A stretch of DNA of 64,000 bases from Straminergon stramineum (GCA_963920665.1 OY987268.1:19842501-19906500); one strand, 5' to 3'; shown: positions 34,864 through 46,679, numbered from the stretch's first letter. Numbers and translations: made by a program. Notes: a model not told the origin generated them from the letters alone.

Positions 34864-35424
34864 CCTGAAGTGTTTGTTCAACTTATAGAAAGAATCTTGG
34901 ATAGGATCCTACAAAGTCATTTTTGGTCGGATGTTCATGAAATTGGACATAATGTGTAACTATGTCCTCCCCTTCCTAAAATTCTTTTTTTCTCAGATCG
35001 GGGGCCTAGATCAAAAGTTATATTGCCCTCAATTTTGTGGGAAGGTCGGGCAACATGTGCAAAACTCTTCCTATGATTTTGAAATTTGGTGGGTGTGTAG
35101 CTTACATGATAGAAAATACAAATATAAAAAAAAATAACTATGTTTAATGTAGGAATCTCATTCTAGAATGAGTTAAAGTTTGCAAGCCCTATTGGACAAG
35201 GTTGGAAAAAAACCTTTTTCACCTAACTTCAAATGTTATAATCTTTCAATTTGTGCAGTCAAATTTTCATAAATTTTTTCCACATATTCCCAAATAATTC
35301 TAGTACAAATTTGTATGGTTGAATTTTGAAAAAAATTACTTCTTTTTTATTTTTTTCTTGCTGCCCTAAAAAGTGACATTTTTTGACAATTTCTGCCCAA
35401 AATGTACCTTGGTCCTATAGGGGG
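34864..35424 (+). mobile_element. Older short-type TTAA element, degenerate ends
   Basis: The body matches 34044-34623 (TTTTGGTCGGATGTTCATGA, CAAAAGTTATATTGCC, GTCCTATAGGGG). The flanking target is TTTA on the left and GTAA on the right. Copy C retains an uninterrupted TTAA at this exact place (about 45569, GTTTTAATAACAGTG). Confidence 0.85.
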
Positions 35425-35557
35425 GTAATGACAGTGTGATTTGCTCTATTATGGTGCAACTTATGTGTTTCATTCTATCTCTCCGTTTTGCATTGTATGT
35501 ACTTTGTTGGGAAGTAAGGTAAACATGCATAATACCACTAAATAGATTTACTATGTA

Positions 35558-35745
35558 CATTGAATAGGGGTTTTAAGGGGACCAAAAGATTAAAGGGACT
35601 TGTTGTGGAAAATTGTATATGTTTGAAACATGATGCACATTGCCCGGGCACTTCAATAACTATTGATGTACAATAAAGGTAGATATTTATATAGTGCAAA
35701 ATGTCGATTAATTAGTATGGGTCCCTTTAAAACCCCTTCTTAGTG
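35558..35745. mobile_element. 188-bp TA-target MITE, second copy
   Basis: The length and ends match 9252-9439. TA is on both sides. Copy C lacks it at about 45692 (CTATCTAGGTACC), giving a direct empty site with one TA. Confidence 0.92.
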
Positions 35746-36876
35746 TAGGTACCTTGGAGATGCTATTTGTCAACTCTTGTATTTTTCAAAGATTGAGAGG
35801 GTTGAGAGATGCCATTTGCAAGTAGAATCAAGGCATTCCGACAAGGAATGAATTTTCTGTGATTTTTCAAAATTTGTTGGGATTAAATTGGTAAAGCATG
35901 GATAAGGTAGGAGGCTCAAACTCAGTTCGGGCATTTTAGAATTGCCCCTACTCTAGCCTTAAAATGGACATAAGATGGTCCTTAAATCAACCTCTATAGT
36001 CATTTGAATGGATCGAGAAAAAAAAAATTTACTACAAGAGCCAATCATTGTCTTTGCTTTTCCCATTTCTCTTTATAACTTCAAGTGAACAATTTATTAA
36101 AGAACCAGTATCATAAATAGGGACCTATGACACAACTTCTTTGAAAATTCATAATTAATTCAATAATGCTTCAAAAAAATATGAAACCACTTGTGTTACA
36201 TTCCACATTTATTTATCTTTGTCTAAAAAATAAGCTAAAAATATTTCCATGAAAGGAAATATATAAAAAAGGCAAATCAACCCTTAGATGAGCGTTTTAT
36301 GAGCCTACTACCTTAGACCTATGCTAAACCACATGCTGACATATCTCGCCCTCCTCCAACTACTTTGTCATGATACTAAGTTAAAGGGTTGCTAAGATTA
36401 CGGTAATGGGTAGGTGACTGAAGTAAATGGGAGGGTTCAATAGATGTGGGAATTGGGTGACCGATGGCATTAGGTTGTTCTACTTTAGAGGTGAGTGTGA
36501 AGAAGAAGTTAGTGTTTGTAGTCTTGAATTTTGCTTGTGAAACTTCATTTAGACACCAAATGAATATGTGACAATGAAATGGGTAAGAGCACTCTAATTG
36601 TTGTGCGTTAATTTAAGTTTTAGCCACCCAAACCAATTTGTCATTAATTGCTTGCAGATGCTGCTATTCCAAGACATTTAATAATTCACTTTCATATACA
36701 TAAAATACTTCACTAATAACAAAATTGCCATAAAAATTTTCACCTACATAGGACTCTTTAGAGGCAAACTAGAAATTAATTAAATAGCGAAATTCTACCC
36801 CCTTTACGTGATTTGCATTAAGAAATACCCCGCACCATTAGCCACTTAGGTAGGAGGTCCATAAAGTACTCAAGCT
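35746..36876. other. Copy B 3' non-coding region
   Basis: It is colinear with about 45693-46590 of copy C. No open frame is conserved between the two. Confidence 0.5.
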
Positions 36877-36981
36877 CTAAAAGTGTCCACCTCCTAAAAT
36901 GTACACAATTTGTACATTTTTCTTTTTCATTGCTTCAGCAATGTACAAATGGTGTACATTTCTGGAGGTGGACGCTTTTAG
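36877..36981. mobile_element. Small hairpin element (about 105 bp)
   Basis: CTAAAAGTGTCCACCTCC is inverted at the right as GGAGGTGGACGCTTTTAG. Inner TGTACA motifs also pair. In copy C the same element (about 46596-47630) is split by the insertion at 46680-47605. Confidence 0.6.
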
Positions 36982-37222
36982 TGACTGATAAGTTTCAACT
37001 TCAAAAATCCATAACTAATTCCACAAAGCTCCAAAAAATATGAAATGACTTGGGTTAGATGCCAATTCCATTTGTCTTTCAAGGAAAATTCATTGAAAAT
37101 ATTTCAAGAAGCTATACCTCTCCAAATTAATTTCTAGCTCTTAAATGGGTTCTTTATGGACTTTCTACCTTACATCTCATACTCCCATTGTCTCCTCAAA
37201 ACCATCTCCATATTACATTATA

Positions 37223-37805
37223 CTCCCTTTGTCCCATAATACTAGTCCCTTTTGTTTTTTTCATTTGTCCTCAATTACTTATCTTCTCTAGTAATGTAAT
37301 TTAGATCTAATTTTAGGCATGAAAATGATTTCTTTTGGTCTTGACATTCACTAATTAAATGAAACAAGAGAAGTCTAGTTTATTATACATGTTACTAATT
37401 AAAAAAAAAATCTGAAAATTCAATTTTTTATAGCAAGTTGAAGTTGATTGGTTCAAAGACCAGAAGACATTGAACTTTTCATTGAATCTATTAGATTCCA
37501 AGCCAATCTTATGCAAATCTATTCATGGAGTGGACAGGGTAGTTGCACACAAAGTATTCCTTCTATATAAAGCCCACCTTTATTTGTACAGGCCTTTGAA
37601 TCTATTGCAATCTCCAACTTTTTGATCTTTCCTTGATTACAATTAAATGAATTGATAGTCATGTCTACTTGTTTTGCACTTGAAAGGACACATTGCACAT
37701 TCACTATATAGAATCATTTATTCATAACATATATTTAAAAATCATTGCCAAATTGATAATACTTTCATTTGTACAAAGAAGGAGTAGTAGTATGGGACGA
37801 GGGAG
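37223..37805. mobile_element. Stowaway-like element (583 bp)
   Basis: The ends are CTCCCTTTGTCCCATAATAC and inverted GTATGGGACGAGGGAG, flanked by TA at 37221-37222 and 37806-37807. It is the same family as 15689 and 47870. There is no coding region; the length is large for a MITE. Confidence 0.85.
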
Positions 37806-38283
37806 TATTTGCTAAAGTAGGATGCTCCATTGTCATCCCTTTGGTCATTGCACATATATAGATAGGTTAGATTTACAACTTTATTCCTAAAATAGAATGA
37901 CAAATTAGATAATTTTTCACATGCATTTTGGGAAAAAAATTAGGTAAAAAAAGGCAAATTATTGGTGATGAAAGAAAAAACATATAGCTTCCCATTGTTG
38001 TTGCTAGGGGGTCATGTGGTATGGCATCAGGTGTGAAACCATGTCACATGGATGTAGTTTTTTAAACTACATAAATTTATTTTGTTTACATTGTATTTTT
38101 ATATAGTTATACAATAATCTTAGTTGAGTGGTATTTTGACTTTACTTTAGAATACCACATGACGATTTGAAATACTTGTGTAATTTAGCCATCAATGGCA
38201 ACCCAAGAGAGGTTGTGTTTGCATTGTTTGTTTGTTTAGTTATACAAGGATCTCAACTAAGTGGTATTGTGATTTTACCTTAA

Positions 38284-39963
38284 CCCCTAAATGCCCATAC
38301 TACATTTTTTGGAAACATAGCGTTCTTGGGTAGTTCACTACAAATGGAATTTTTCTTTTCTTTCACTCAAATTTTCACACATCATGTATTCAAGGAGTAG
38401 CTTTAAGGCCCAATAATTTTCATAACTTTTGACTAAATAGTTAAAAAGTTATTGCATGATATATCATTTTCATTGCTTGGCGGGCAGACTAGGTAGCTCA
38501 AAAAAATTATGAAAAAATCACTTCTTTAAGAAACAAAAATTTAAAATTGATTTCTTAGATTTAGTAATACATGGAAAGCTTTGAATCACTCCATTTTGAT
38601 TTTGAAATGAAAGTTATGAGGAGTAAGTTTTAGTTTGTGGGCAATTATGAATTCTCTACTTTAAAATGAACTTTGAAGTCCTTTGATTAACTCAATTTTC
38701 AATATTTTTGAAAAAATTAAAATCATAGGATGTAGATTTTGTATTACAACATTACAACATTGAGATTGACATTTTTAAATTCTATAACAAAATTCTTAAC
38801 AATTTAGTATCTTGAATCATCCTCTACTTCTTTCTCTTTATTACTTTTTTTTCTAAATGCTATACAATTCCGAATGATTTGAAAATTTTCAAGCAAGTAG
38901 ACAACTTGCCTTGAAGAATGAATCCAAAGAAGCACCACCATTTTAGACATTTTTTCATACAAATGTGACCTTGTGAAGTGTAGCTTCCTAGGTTCTCGCA
39001 TGATCAAAGAAAGGGATTTTTGGACTATTGCAAGAAAGACCGAATGATTTATGTAGCGTTTTGCTGAAACAACGATTTTTGCACTTAGTACTAGGAGTAC
39101 TACGAGTAGTAGGAAATCAAGAAATCTCAGCCGTTGATTTAAAAAATTGACAACTAAAAGTATCGTTTTGAGTACTATGACTACTAGTAAGTACTAAAAT
39201 AGTACTATTTGAAAAAAAAAAGACAATTTGTCACAAAAAATAGATACAATGAGATATTAATTAATAATAAATAGAAAATCATAAACAAAAAAACTCTAAA
39301 AATTGGCAATTTGTGAGGACTTGATGGTGATCAGATTTCACCAAAAAGATGAAGTCAAAACCATCTTCAATGTTTAGAAGTGTGTGCACAAGGGAGCCCT
39401 ATTTGCACGAATATAGAGGTCATAAAATAATGTATTTTTAGATTCCCTTTGGTGGGCACATGTACTCCTACTATGGGAATAGACCACAAAAATTTCAACT
39501 CTAGGTCATTAATTTTGGATACTCTATAGTACTAAACCCCCCTAAACCCTAAAGTGTGACAAATTAGCCAAATTGATTTTTAAATATAAAATGATTTTTT
39601 AAATTTTTTGAAAAACAAGGGATATGAGAAAAATCAAGTTAGTCATCTCCAATAAAAATTTCAAGCTCATTAGGCTCTACCTCCAAAAGTTCTAGCAGAA
39701 AACAACTCTATCACTTTGAATGTGACGCAAAATAGGACCGGTCTTTCTTGCAATCACCCTTTTGTCCATTCAAACACTAATATCTTGCAATCTACATGGT
39801 GGAAATATACTCAATTTTTTTCCACATCTTCTCAAACTAGTGAGCAAGATCCTCTGGTTACATGTGTCCGAAAATGTTGTTGTTTTTCAAAATTTAGTAC
39901 TTATACTAGAAATGGTAGGTTTGGAGCATTGTGGGTGAAAACATAGTCAAATACATACAAGGG
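38284..39963 (+). mobile_element. piggyBac-like long TTAA element, interrupted
   Basis: TTAA lies at 38280-38283 and 39964-39967. The left end is CCCCTAAATGCCC. Removing the nested insertion (39022-39759 plus one target copy) leaves about 938 bases, in line with the intact relatives at 46680, 56781 and 58179. The shared interior includes CATAACTTTTGACTA, GAAAGTTATGAGGAG and CACATCTTCTCAAACTAG. Confidence 0.85.
39022..39759. mobile_element. 4-bp-target TIR element (738 bp), nested
   Basis: The ends are GGACTATTGCAAGAAAGAC and inverted GTCTTTCTTGCAATCACCC. TTTT is on both sides (39018-39021, 39760-39763). The interior matches 40082-40817 (AGGGAGCCCTATTTGCACGA, CATAAAATAATG, AGTACTAAA-type blocks). 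It has no coding region. Confidence 0.85.
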
Positions 39964-40081
39964 TTAAGCTTAAGTTAGTTGGTTGATGAAGAATTAACCC
40001 TTTAAAGGCCTTTGGGGTCTCCTTATACGACCTATATTTAGCCTTATAACTCTAAAAATTGTAGTTTAATAAATGAGTTAT

Positions 40082-40817
40082 GGGTCATTGCAAAAAAGAT
40101 TGTCCGGTTATTGTAGCATTTCGCACAATATTCATGATTTTTTTGGGAGATTGAATTGTATAATTAGAAAAACAATTTTTAAAAATTGTAAAAATATGTT
40201 TAATGTATACACCTTTACGAAGAAGGTACCTTGGGAAGGAAAAGCATAGAAAAATTCTCTAAGTAGGAGATCTAGAAAAGTCCAAAATCTCATGAAAATA
40301 GGTACTTTCACATTTTAATTTGTAAAAAATAGGATAAAAAATTTCAAAGAAAAGAAAAATTGGACATTTGGGAAGACTTCATGGTGAAGAGATTTCACCA
40401 AGATAATGATCTTGAAACCATTTTCAATGTTCAGAACTGTGTGTGTAAGGGAGCCCTGTTTGCATGAATGTAGAGGACATAAAATAATGTTTTTTTAAGT
40501 GATTTTTGGTAGGCACATGCTTGATTAGTGTGGGAATAGACCACAAAAATTTCATCTCTATATCATTAATTTTGGGTATTCCCCAGTACTAAAACCCCCT
40601 AAATCACAAAGTGTGACAAATTAGCTAAATTAAAATTTAATTATAAATTGATTTTTGAAAATTTCTGAAAAACAAAGGATCTGATTAATATCAAGTTGTC
40701 CATTTCCAATAAAAATTTCAAGTTAATTGGGGTTCATACTTCAAAAGTTATAACACATAACAACTCCATCATTCCAAGTGTGACGCAAAATAGTACTAGT
40801 CTTTCTTGGAATCACCC
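40082..40817. mobile_element. 4-bp-target TIR element (736 bp)
   Basis: The left end is GGGTCATTGCAAAAAAGA and the inverted right end is TCTTTCTTGGAATCACCC. TTAT lies at 40078-40081 and 40818-40821. It is the same family as 39022 and 50400. Confidence 0.87.
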
Positions 40818-41323
40818 TTATGATACATTTTTATTTACGTACTATCATGATCATTAATTTGCTTTGTACTGAGAAGTATTTGATCAATGATTTCTTGATC
40901 AAATACCACCAAACACATAATATACTATATGGCCACAAAGGGCTTTCAGGCCCTTCTAGGGTTCAATATTTCCCAATTGAAAGAAAAACTGACTGCAGAA
41001 TGCATTCATGTCATGAAGGTCGGTCACTACAAACAGACAATGTATCATAGGAGAGCTTTACAAAGGGTGATGCCAAGTGCCCCCCGGCAAATCATGCATG
41101 TATCACGGTATATAGTCAAAGCTTATATACTTCATAAAAATTTTTCCTGGGAATGCCATCGAAGTTTCTTGTCTATCGAAATTGCGCAACTCCCAAGGCG
41201 CCAACCTGTGCGGTTCCATTTCAGTATTCGATTATTTGCTTAGGGCGGGCTTGGGGGCTCACAAATCTACAGCGCGGGTCCACTTGCAAAATCTACAGTC
41301 TGGGTACAAACTAGAAACCTTGG

Positions 41324-41533
41324 CTACTGAACCCTTGACTCCATTGCGAACGATACAAGATTCAAGCTAAACAGACCCAATTCGCCTGGAAATCCTTCAA
41401 GTAAGGCCGGCAGAGCTTCACAATTCTCTGGATCTTCAATATCAAAAAACTTTCCACTGTGATCCACGGCGTTATATATGCATAATTGCGATGCACTGAA
41501 TGGAACCAATGCAAGTTCCGGATACACTTCCAA
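41324..41533 (-). CDS. Possible coding fragment, 69 codons, unrecognised
   Basis: The minus-strand frame has balanced composition and reads MEVYPELALVPFSASQLCIY, then NAVDHSGKFFDIEDPENCEA, and continues to SRVQ before a stop. It resembles part of a beta-propeller or F-box-associated protein by general feel only; there is no diagnostic motif. The segment is absent from the same place in copy D, so it is either a remnant or inserted. Confidence 0.25.
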   Translation of the reverse strand: MEVYPELALVPFSASQLCIYNAVDHSGKFFDIEDPENCEALPALLEGFPGELGLFSLNLVSFAMESRVQ

Positions 41534-43366
41534 TTGATCGCATTGTACTTGCTTTCGATCTAAGTTAGTTACGGTCGTTCAGATCGAATTTCTGTCGATG
41601 CACAGGTTGGGAATTGAACTCATCAGTTTGCTCTAGAGTTCATTTCAATTTGTTAGCTATCAACGACAACAAGCTTTGATCGGTCCTCATCGTCGAGGCG
41701 TGCTTCAGAAAGAGTTGACGCTGGAGCATAGGAATCGCACCAATTCGCAGCTAGGCCGTCTACGTACGAGACCTGTAATCACCGTAAGTCTTCTATTCTT
41801 GTCATATGTGTTCTTTCAACCAAGTTTTGTCTGTTTCGTCCTTGTCGATGCATGAAAATAGCTTCACCATTCACCACTCTACTTGTGATCGCTTTCTGCG
41901 CTGCCTAACAAAATGGAAAAAAAAAACTTTGGCTGAGTCCAGGTGAACCCTTTCCCTTTCATAACATTCATTCGGTAGCGTTCATGCCCACCGCCTTTCC
42001 TTCATGCACCCTGCTCATCATTGATCCTCCACCTGTGCACTTAGCTACTGATGAAGTACTGCTGAATGTGAAATATTCCACATCATCTGCTGTAGAGCCA
42101 AGGCAGTACGTGACAATGAATCCCGCTGAATTTTATGTACCGTATCTCTTCTGCAAGTTGTACAGTAGATTTATTTGGAGGCGGAGTGAGACCAAATCGT
42201 CAATAAGCGTTCCAACGGTCTTGTAAACATCGTAGCTGGGGTCAATGAAAGTGAAAATTCCAGTTCTACTCATACATATGCCCCTCGGCGGCTTCATCAG
42301 TACATGCACTTTTCCCAGACATTCCCACACAGTCGGGGATGGAATTAGAAGTATCGTTCGTTTCCCGATTCATCTTGGTCGTCGCTCTCAAAACCCACCC
42401 TGCAAGAGAGTCTCTGTCTGTTCTTCTTCTTCTTCAGTGCATGTGATGTTGACTGAGATGGGGTTGGTTACGGCAAATCTTTGGTCAAAGACGAAACTTT
42501 GGCTATCGGTTGACAACCGTCGCCATCGCTGTGTTTGGTGTAGATTTTCTTGCGATTAAATGGCTGCGGTTTTGGAGCTATGCCATATTTGGTTTTCTGT
42601 CGGTGTAAGTTTTTTTCTTAGAAGTCAGAGATTGAGTGTACAGGAAAGATATAATGTTGTTGTTTATAATTAGTTGTAATTTTTTTTATTCTAGTTCGTT
42701 GGATCCATTTATTCTTGGAAAGATTTCTTATTCCTTCCTTTTCCATTCGTGAGGCAAAGGTATCAGGAATTTTTTAGCCTGTGGACAATTAGGTTACCTC
42801 TTGGCTGAATCTTCAGATGAATTCTCTGCTAAGACGAACTGAACAATAATCCGCCGTATGGCATCTCTTTAGTATCGCGGAACCCCCCTCTTCAAGAATC
42901 GACCGAGTGCGTATCCATGAGTTTTGTGTGAAAACAAAAGCCAACCTTGTTTTTTGAACTGCTTGAATTTCGATGAGAGTTTGTGCTTTCTAGAAATCTT
43001 GTTAGTAGCACACACACTGTGTCTGGTGTGACGGCGACTAGCCACTAATACTCGCTCTGATGCCACTTACCTAGAATCAGTGATGCAGAGTGACAATGTG
43101 AACTGTGTGCTTGGTTGTTGTGATCAGAGTCGGTATTCATATTTTCTCCTTTGCGAACAATTTCGACCCTGATTCGTGGTTCGTAGGCGTTAGGCAGAGG
43201 CACACATCGCTGTCGTCTAGCTACTGTAGGGTGTTTCTCGGTTTTTATTCCTTCGATTCCTTAGCTTTTTTTTCCGGATTCAGACGAATCTTTTTAATTA
43301 ATGACAGGTTAGAGGTGTTGTGCCTGTACAGGATAAGTACTCTAACCCTGTCTCGATCTATCTGCA

Positions 43367-43570
43367 ATGGGGGCCATTTTGGAACGTATGATGCTGTGCT
43401 GCTGCGGTGACGAGCCTGGTGATGAGTCTGGTGATAATTTCGCTCTTGGATATGAGATGCGACTGGAGGAGACCGATTTGGGGAACGGTATTGTGGTGGG
43501 AGGACACCCAATCCAGACGGAATACCAAGAGATTGTACACGGACTTTGCCCTCGTCTGATTGAAGATTGA
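43367..43570 (+). CDS. Conserved small protein, 67 aa (array family member C)
   Basis: It begins MGAILERMMLCCCGDEPGDE, continues through FALGYEMRLEETDLGNG and VVGGHPIQTEYQEIVHG, and ends CPRLIED with TGA. Compared with copy B it lacks four codons in the acidic linker and three codons (the VQR region) before ETDLG. Synonymous differences include GGC/GGT, CTA/CTG and GGA/GGG. There are three adjacent cysteines instead of the five in copy A. It lies in a colinear context with B, so both descend from one duplicated gene. Confidence 0.6.
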   Translation: MGAILERMMLCCCGDEPGDESGDNFALGYEMRLEETDLGNGIVVGGHPIQTEYQEIVHGLCPRLIED

Positions 43571-44041
43571 ACTGTGGCGAGCTTTGCTGAATTTCACAGG
43601 TACCTCAAGTCGATTTCTTACATGAACGTCCAACATTTCTCTGTCATTTAATCCACATTATAAGTTCTTTCAGCATATGGATATTGGCAAAACGGGTGTC
43701 AAATTCATTGAGTTGTTTGCGGGATAGGTTAAAAAGAAAAGAAGGAAATGCTATCAAGGTACTTGTCAATCTAAATCCCGTCGTGTTCTTCCTATTCTAC
43801 TTGCTCTTCAAACGTGAAGCAATCGCAAGGAAGAAAACTGTTCTTCGTGTTTGAGAACTCAAGGTGCATGAAAACAACCTACAACGTGGTGAAAGATGGA
43901 GACAGTTCATAAGTAAAGTTTTAAATTTACAATGAGACTGTTCTGTTTATTAGGTCAAAGCTTTTGTATCCTTTTGACATGCTCTACATGCTTTCGATTT
44001 CTTCCTTCAAAGAGGTCCTTCAAAGAGGGATAATCACACTT

Positions 44042-44201
44042 ATGGGCAATTTCATTAAAATGGCATATGCCATACGCCATTTTTGACATACTCTGCGCCA
44101 TTTTAATGGAATGCCGTGTAGTTTCTAACATATTCTGCGCCATTTTAATGGAATGTTGCGCCATTTCATCATCATACCGCCATTTTAATGAAATTGACCA
44201 T
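44042..44201. mobile_element. 160-bp MITE with 4-bp target duplication
   Basis: The ends are ATGGGCAATTTCATTAAAAT and inverted ATTTTAATGAAATTGACCAT. ACTT lies at 44038-44041 and 44202-44205. Copy B has a single ACTT at the same point (about 32348), confirming the duplication. The interior is built of repeated CGCCATTTTAATGGAATG units. Confidence 0.92.
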
Positions 44202-44649
44202 ACTTCCAGAAATGAGGAATTGGTCACTCATTAGTTTCTCAGAGCCTTCAAGCTATCAGGGTAAAAATGAAGGTGAGAGGATACCTTCAATGATGAGCTC
44301 TTGTATAAAAAAAGACTCGTGACAGCAGTCTTTTTAAATTAGCAGTCTTTAAATTACCGCGTTTTAAATTATGGTGCTCCAACTCATTCGTCATTCCTCT
44401 TGACTACTTTTGACATGTGGCAGACACAAAATTGTGAACCATTACATGTGCTGGGGAGGGACAAATTACTGCTTTCAGAAGGAGGGGTATCCTAGGCGTG
44501 AATCGGCATGACGCACAGGATTTCAAATCAATTGTTATGCGATGATTAGTACGTAGACCATTGGGCTACGTTGTGTTGTACATTCAGACATTTTTGTCTG
44601 AATGTGAAACTCTGAAAAATTACTCGAGCCGGGGAGGTTCGTTTTGCAG

Positions 44650-44764
44650 CTTTCAGAAGAAGTTCTTGGAGAGAAGGGAGGTAGTGTTGGGGATGAAGTT
44701 CGAAGGAAGAGAATGTGGCGGTGGCCAACCTTATAGTGTCTTTGAAGATGAAGATGTCAATTGA
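44650..44764 (+). CDS. Terminal coding exon (copy C)
   Basis: It corresponds to 11635 and 32781, with acceptor TTCGTTTTGCAG. The frame MKFEGRECGGGQPYSVFEDE then DVN and TGA is intact. Upstream of the Met the length differs from copies A and B by a number not divisible by three. So either translation starts at this Met, or the exon is shifted in this copy. Confidence 0.4.
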
Positions 44765-46246
44765 TGCGCTGGTGCTTGTCAGTGCTCAGGAAGCAACTTC
44801 AGTATGAATTGCCGTCCTCCGGGGCCTAAATAATGCCGTTCTAAGATGAAATGGCTTCGTTGCCGCGAGTAAACATCGAAGTCGGTGACGCAGAATTGGG
44901 CTGAATCAATAAGAGTCTTAGGAAAGTGTTGAATGCACAAGGAAGGAAGTTATCCATCATAAAATGGGGACAGATAACTTTGTTTTTATCCATGTGTACA
45001 AGACTTTATAAGAACTCATTTAATATAGTAATATTTCAGCCTGCAAGTGTCAAGATTTCATCCCTGAGTTCAAAAAAAATATCACGTTTTCATCTGCATT
45101 GTGTTTCATTCGTTTGCCCTTTATAAACTTTAACAGCTTCTCAATGAATCTTCATTGCAGGTTGATGAATCCTTTTTGGTGAATTGGTGCCTTTGCATTG
45201 CAGTGGGATTTGTTCTAGATTAAATACATTACAAATCGTGTCACTTTGATAAGCTCGTTTGATACACACACACTAATCTGACTGATAATATTTTCCATAA
45301 TTTTGGTTCGTCAGTGATAGATATCGGTCTCTACGATTTTGTTTGGTTGAGGATGCGTGCAAGTCCCCCCTCGGAGTGATGGGTTTCTCGTCGCTCCGAG
45401 GCTCAGTAGGTTGTGGGACAGTACATTCCGCACCGTTTTCTCACTCGAAGGCGAAATTCAGGCTCAATCCGTTATTCACTCTGCCATCTGGTCGACATGG
45501 TGCCAGAGTTTTCCTTCTTCTTCATTTCAGCACAGCACAGTACATGTAGATGCTATTAGGCATGTTTTAATAACAGTGTGACTTGCTCTGTTAAGGTGAA
45601 CCTTACGTGTTGCGTTCAATCAGTCTCTGTTTTGTATTGTATGCACCTTGACGGGAAGTAAGGTAAACATGCATATTTCCATTGAGCAGATTTGCTATCT
45701 AGGTACCTTGGAGAAGCTAACACATTTTGTCAACTCTCGTATTTTTCATAGATTGAGAAGTTTGACAGAAGCCATTTGCAAGTAAAGTCAAGACATTCCA
45801 ATAAGAAATTCATTTTCTGTGATTTTTCAAAGTTTGTTGGGATTCAATTGGTAAAGCATGAGTAGATACATGCTAAACCACACGCTGACAGGTCCCCTCT
45901 CGGAGTGCATTGTCATGATGCTAAAGGGTTGCTAAGATTGTGGTAATGGGTGGGTGATTGACGCAAATGGGAAGGTCTAGTAGATATGGGAATTGTGTGA
46001 CTGATGGCATTGGATTGTTCTACCTTAGAGGTGAGTGTGAGGAGGAAGTTAGTGTTTGTGGTCTTGAATTTTGGTCAAACTTTAGTGAAACTTCGTTTTG
46101 ACACCAAATGAATATGTGACAATGAAATGGGTATAAGACCTCCAATTGTTGTGTACTAGATCAAGTTTTAGCCACCCAAACCAATTCTTTATTAACTGCT
46201 TGCAAAGTTGTTGTTCTAAGACATATAATAATTCACTTTTGTATTC

Positions 46247-46406
46247 ATAGTGAATTTCATTAAAATGGTGGTATTACAGTAAAGTGGCCCAACATTCCAT
46301 TAAAATGGCACAAAATATGTTAGAAATTGCATGACATTCCATTAAAATGACATGGAATATGTCTAAAATGGTGGAATAATACCTCCATTTAAATGAAATT
46401 CACCAT
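46247..46406. mobile_element. 160-bp MITE, second copy
   Basis: It has the same length and design as 44042-44201: ends ATAGTGAATTTCATTAAAAT and inverted ATTTAAATGAAATTCACCAT. The target is ATTC on the left and ATAC on the right. Copy B has one ATAC (about 36697) and no insertion. Confidence 0.9.
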
Positions 46407-46679
46407 ATACATAAAATACTTTCATAATGACAAAATTGCCATGATAGAAATTTCCACCTATATAGGACTCTTCAAACCCAAACTAGAAATTAATTAAAAC
46501 AGCCAAACTCTACCCCCTTTACATGATCTGCACTAAGAAATATCCCATACCATCGACCACTTAGGTAGGAGGTTCTTAAAGTGCTCAGGCTCTATTAATC
46601 TCCTACCTCCTCAAATGTACACTATTTGTACATGTTGATTTTTTGTTGTACCAGCAATGTACAAATAGTATACATTTAA

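Larger units (their letters stand above)
29700..38280 (+). repeat. Segmental repeat copy B
   Basis: It is colinear with copy C (about 41.8-48.9 kb). Shared blocks include the GATTGCTTTCTGC head, the CTTAGA..GAGTGTACAG block, the TTCGTTGGATCCATTTA block, the small reading frame, the exon at 32781, the GTTGAATGCACAAGG block, the TAGGTAGGAGGTCC block, the Stowaway-like element and the ACAAGGATCTCAACTAAGTG block. Differences are mostly discrete insertions listed separately. Confidence 0.88.

Noticed and set aside
35558..35745. CACTA assignment for elements starting CACTGAATAGG or CATTGAATAGG
   Set aside because: The empty site in copy C shows a 2-bp TA duplication, not 3 bp.
38280..39967. Copy C as an empty site for the long TTAA element at 38284
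   Set aside because: The left flank aligns to copy C, but the right flank (GCTTAAGTTAGTTGG) does not, so the site cannot be called empty with confidence.
41984..42226. 80-codon plus-strand frame in copy C
   Set aside because: The matching region of copy B (about 30180-30350) does not preserve it.
43358..43636. 92-codon minus-strand frame opposite the small protein, also open in copy B
   Set aside because: It is open only because the plus frame is conserved. Whole-codon indels keep any antisense frame open, and the plus frame has the conserved start and the synonymous pattern.
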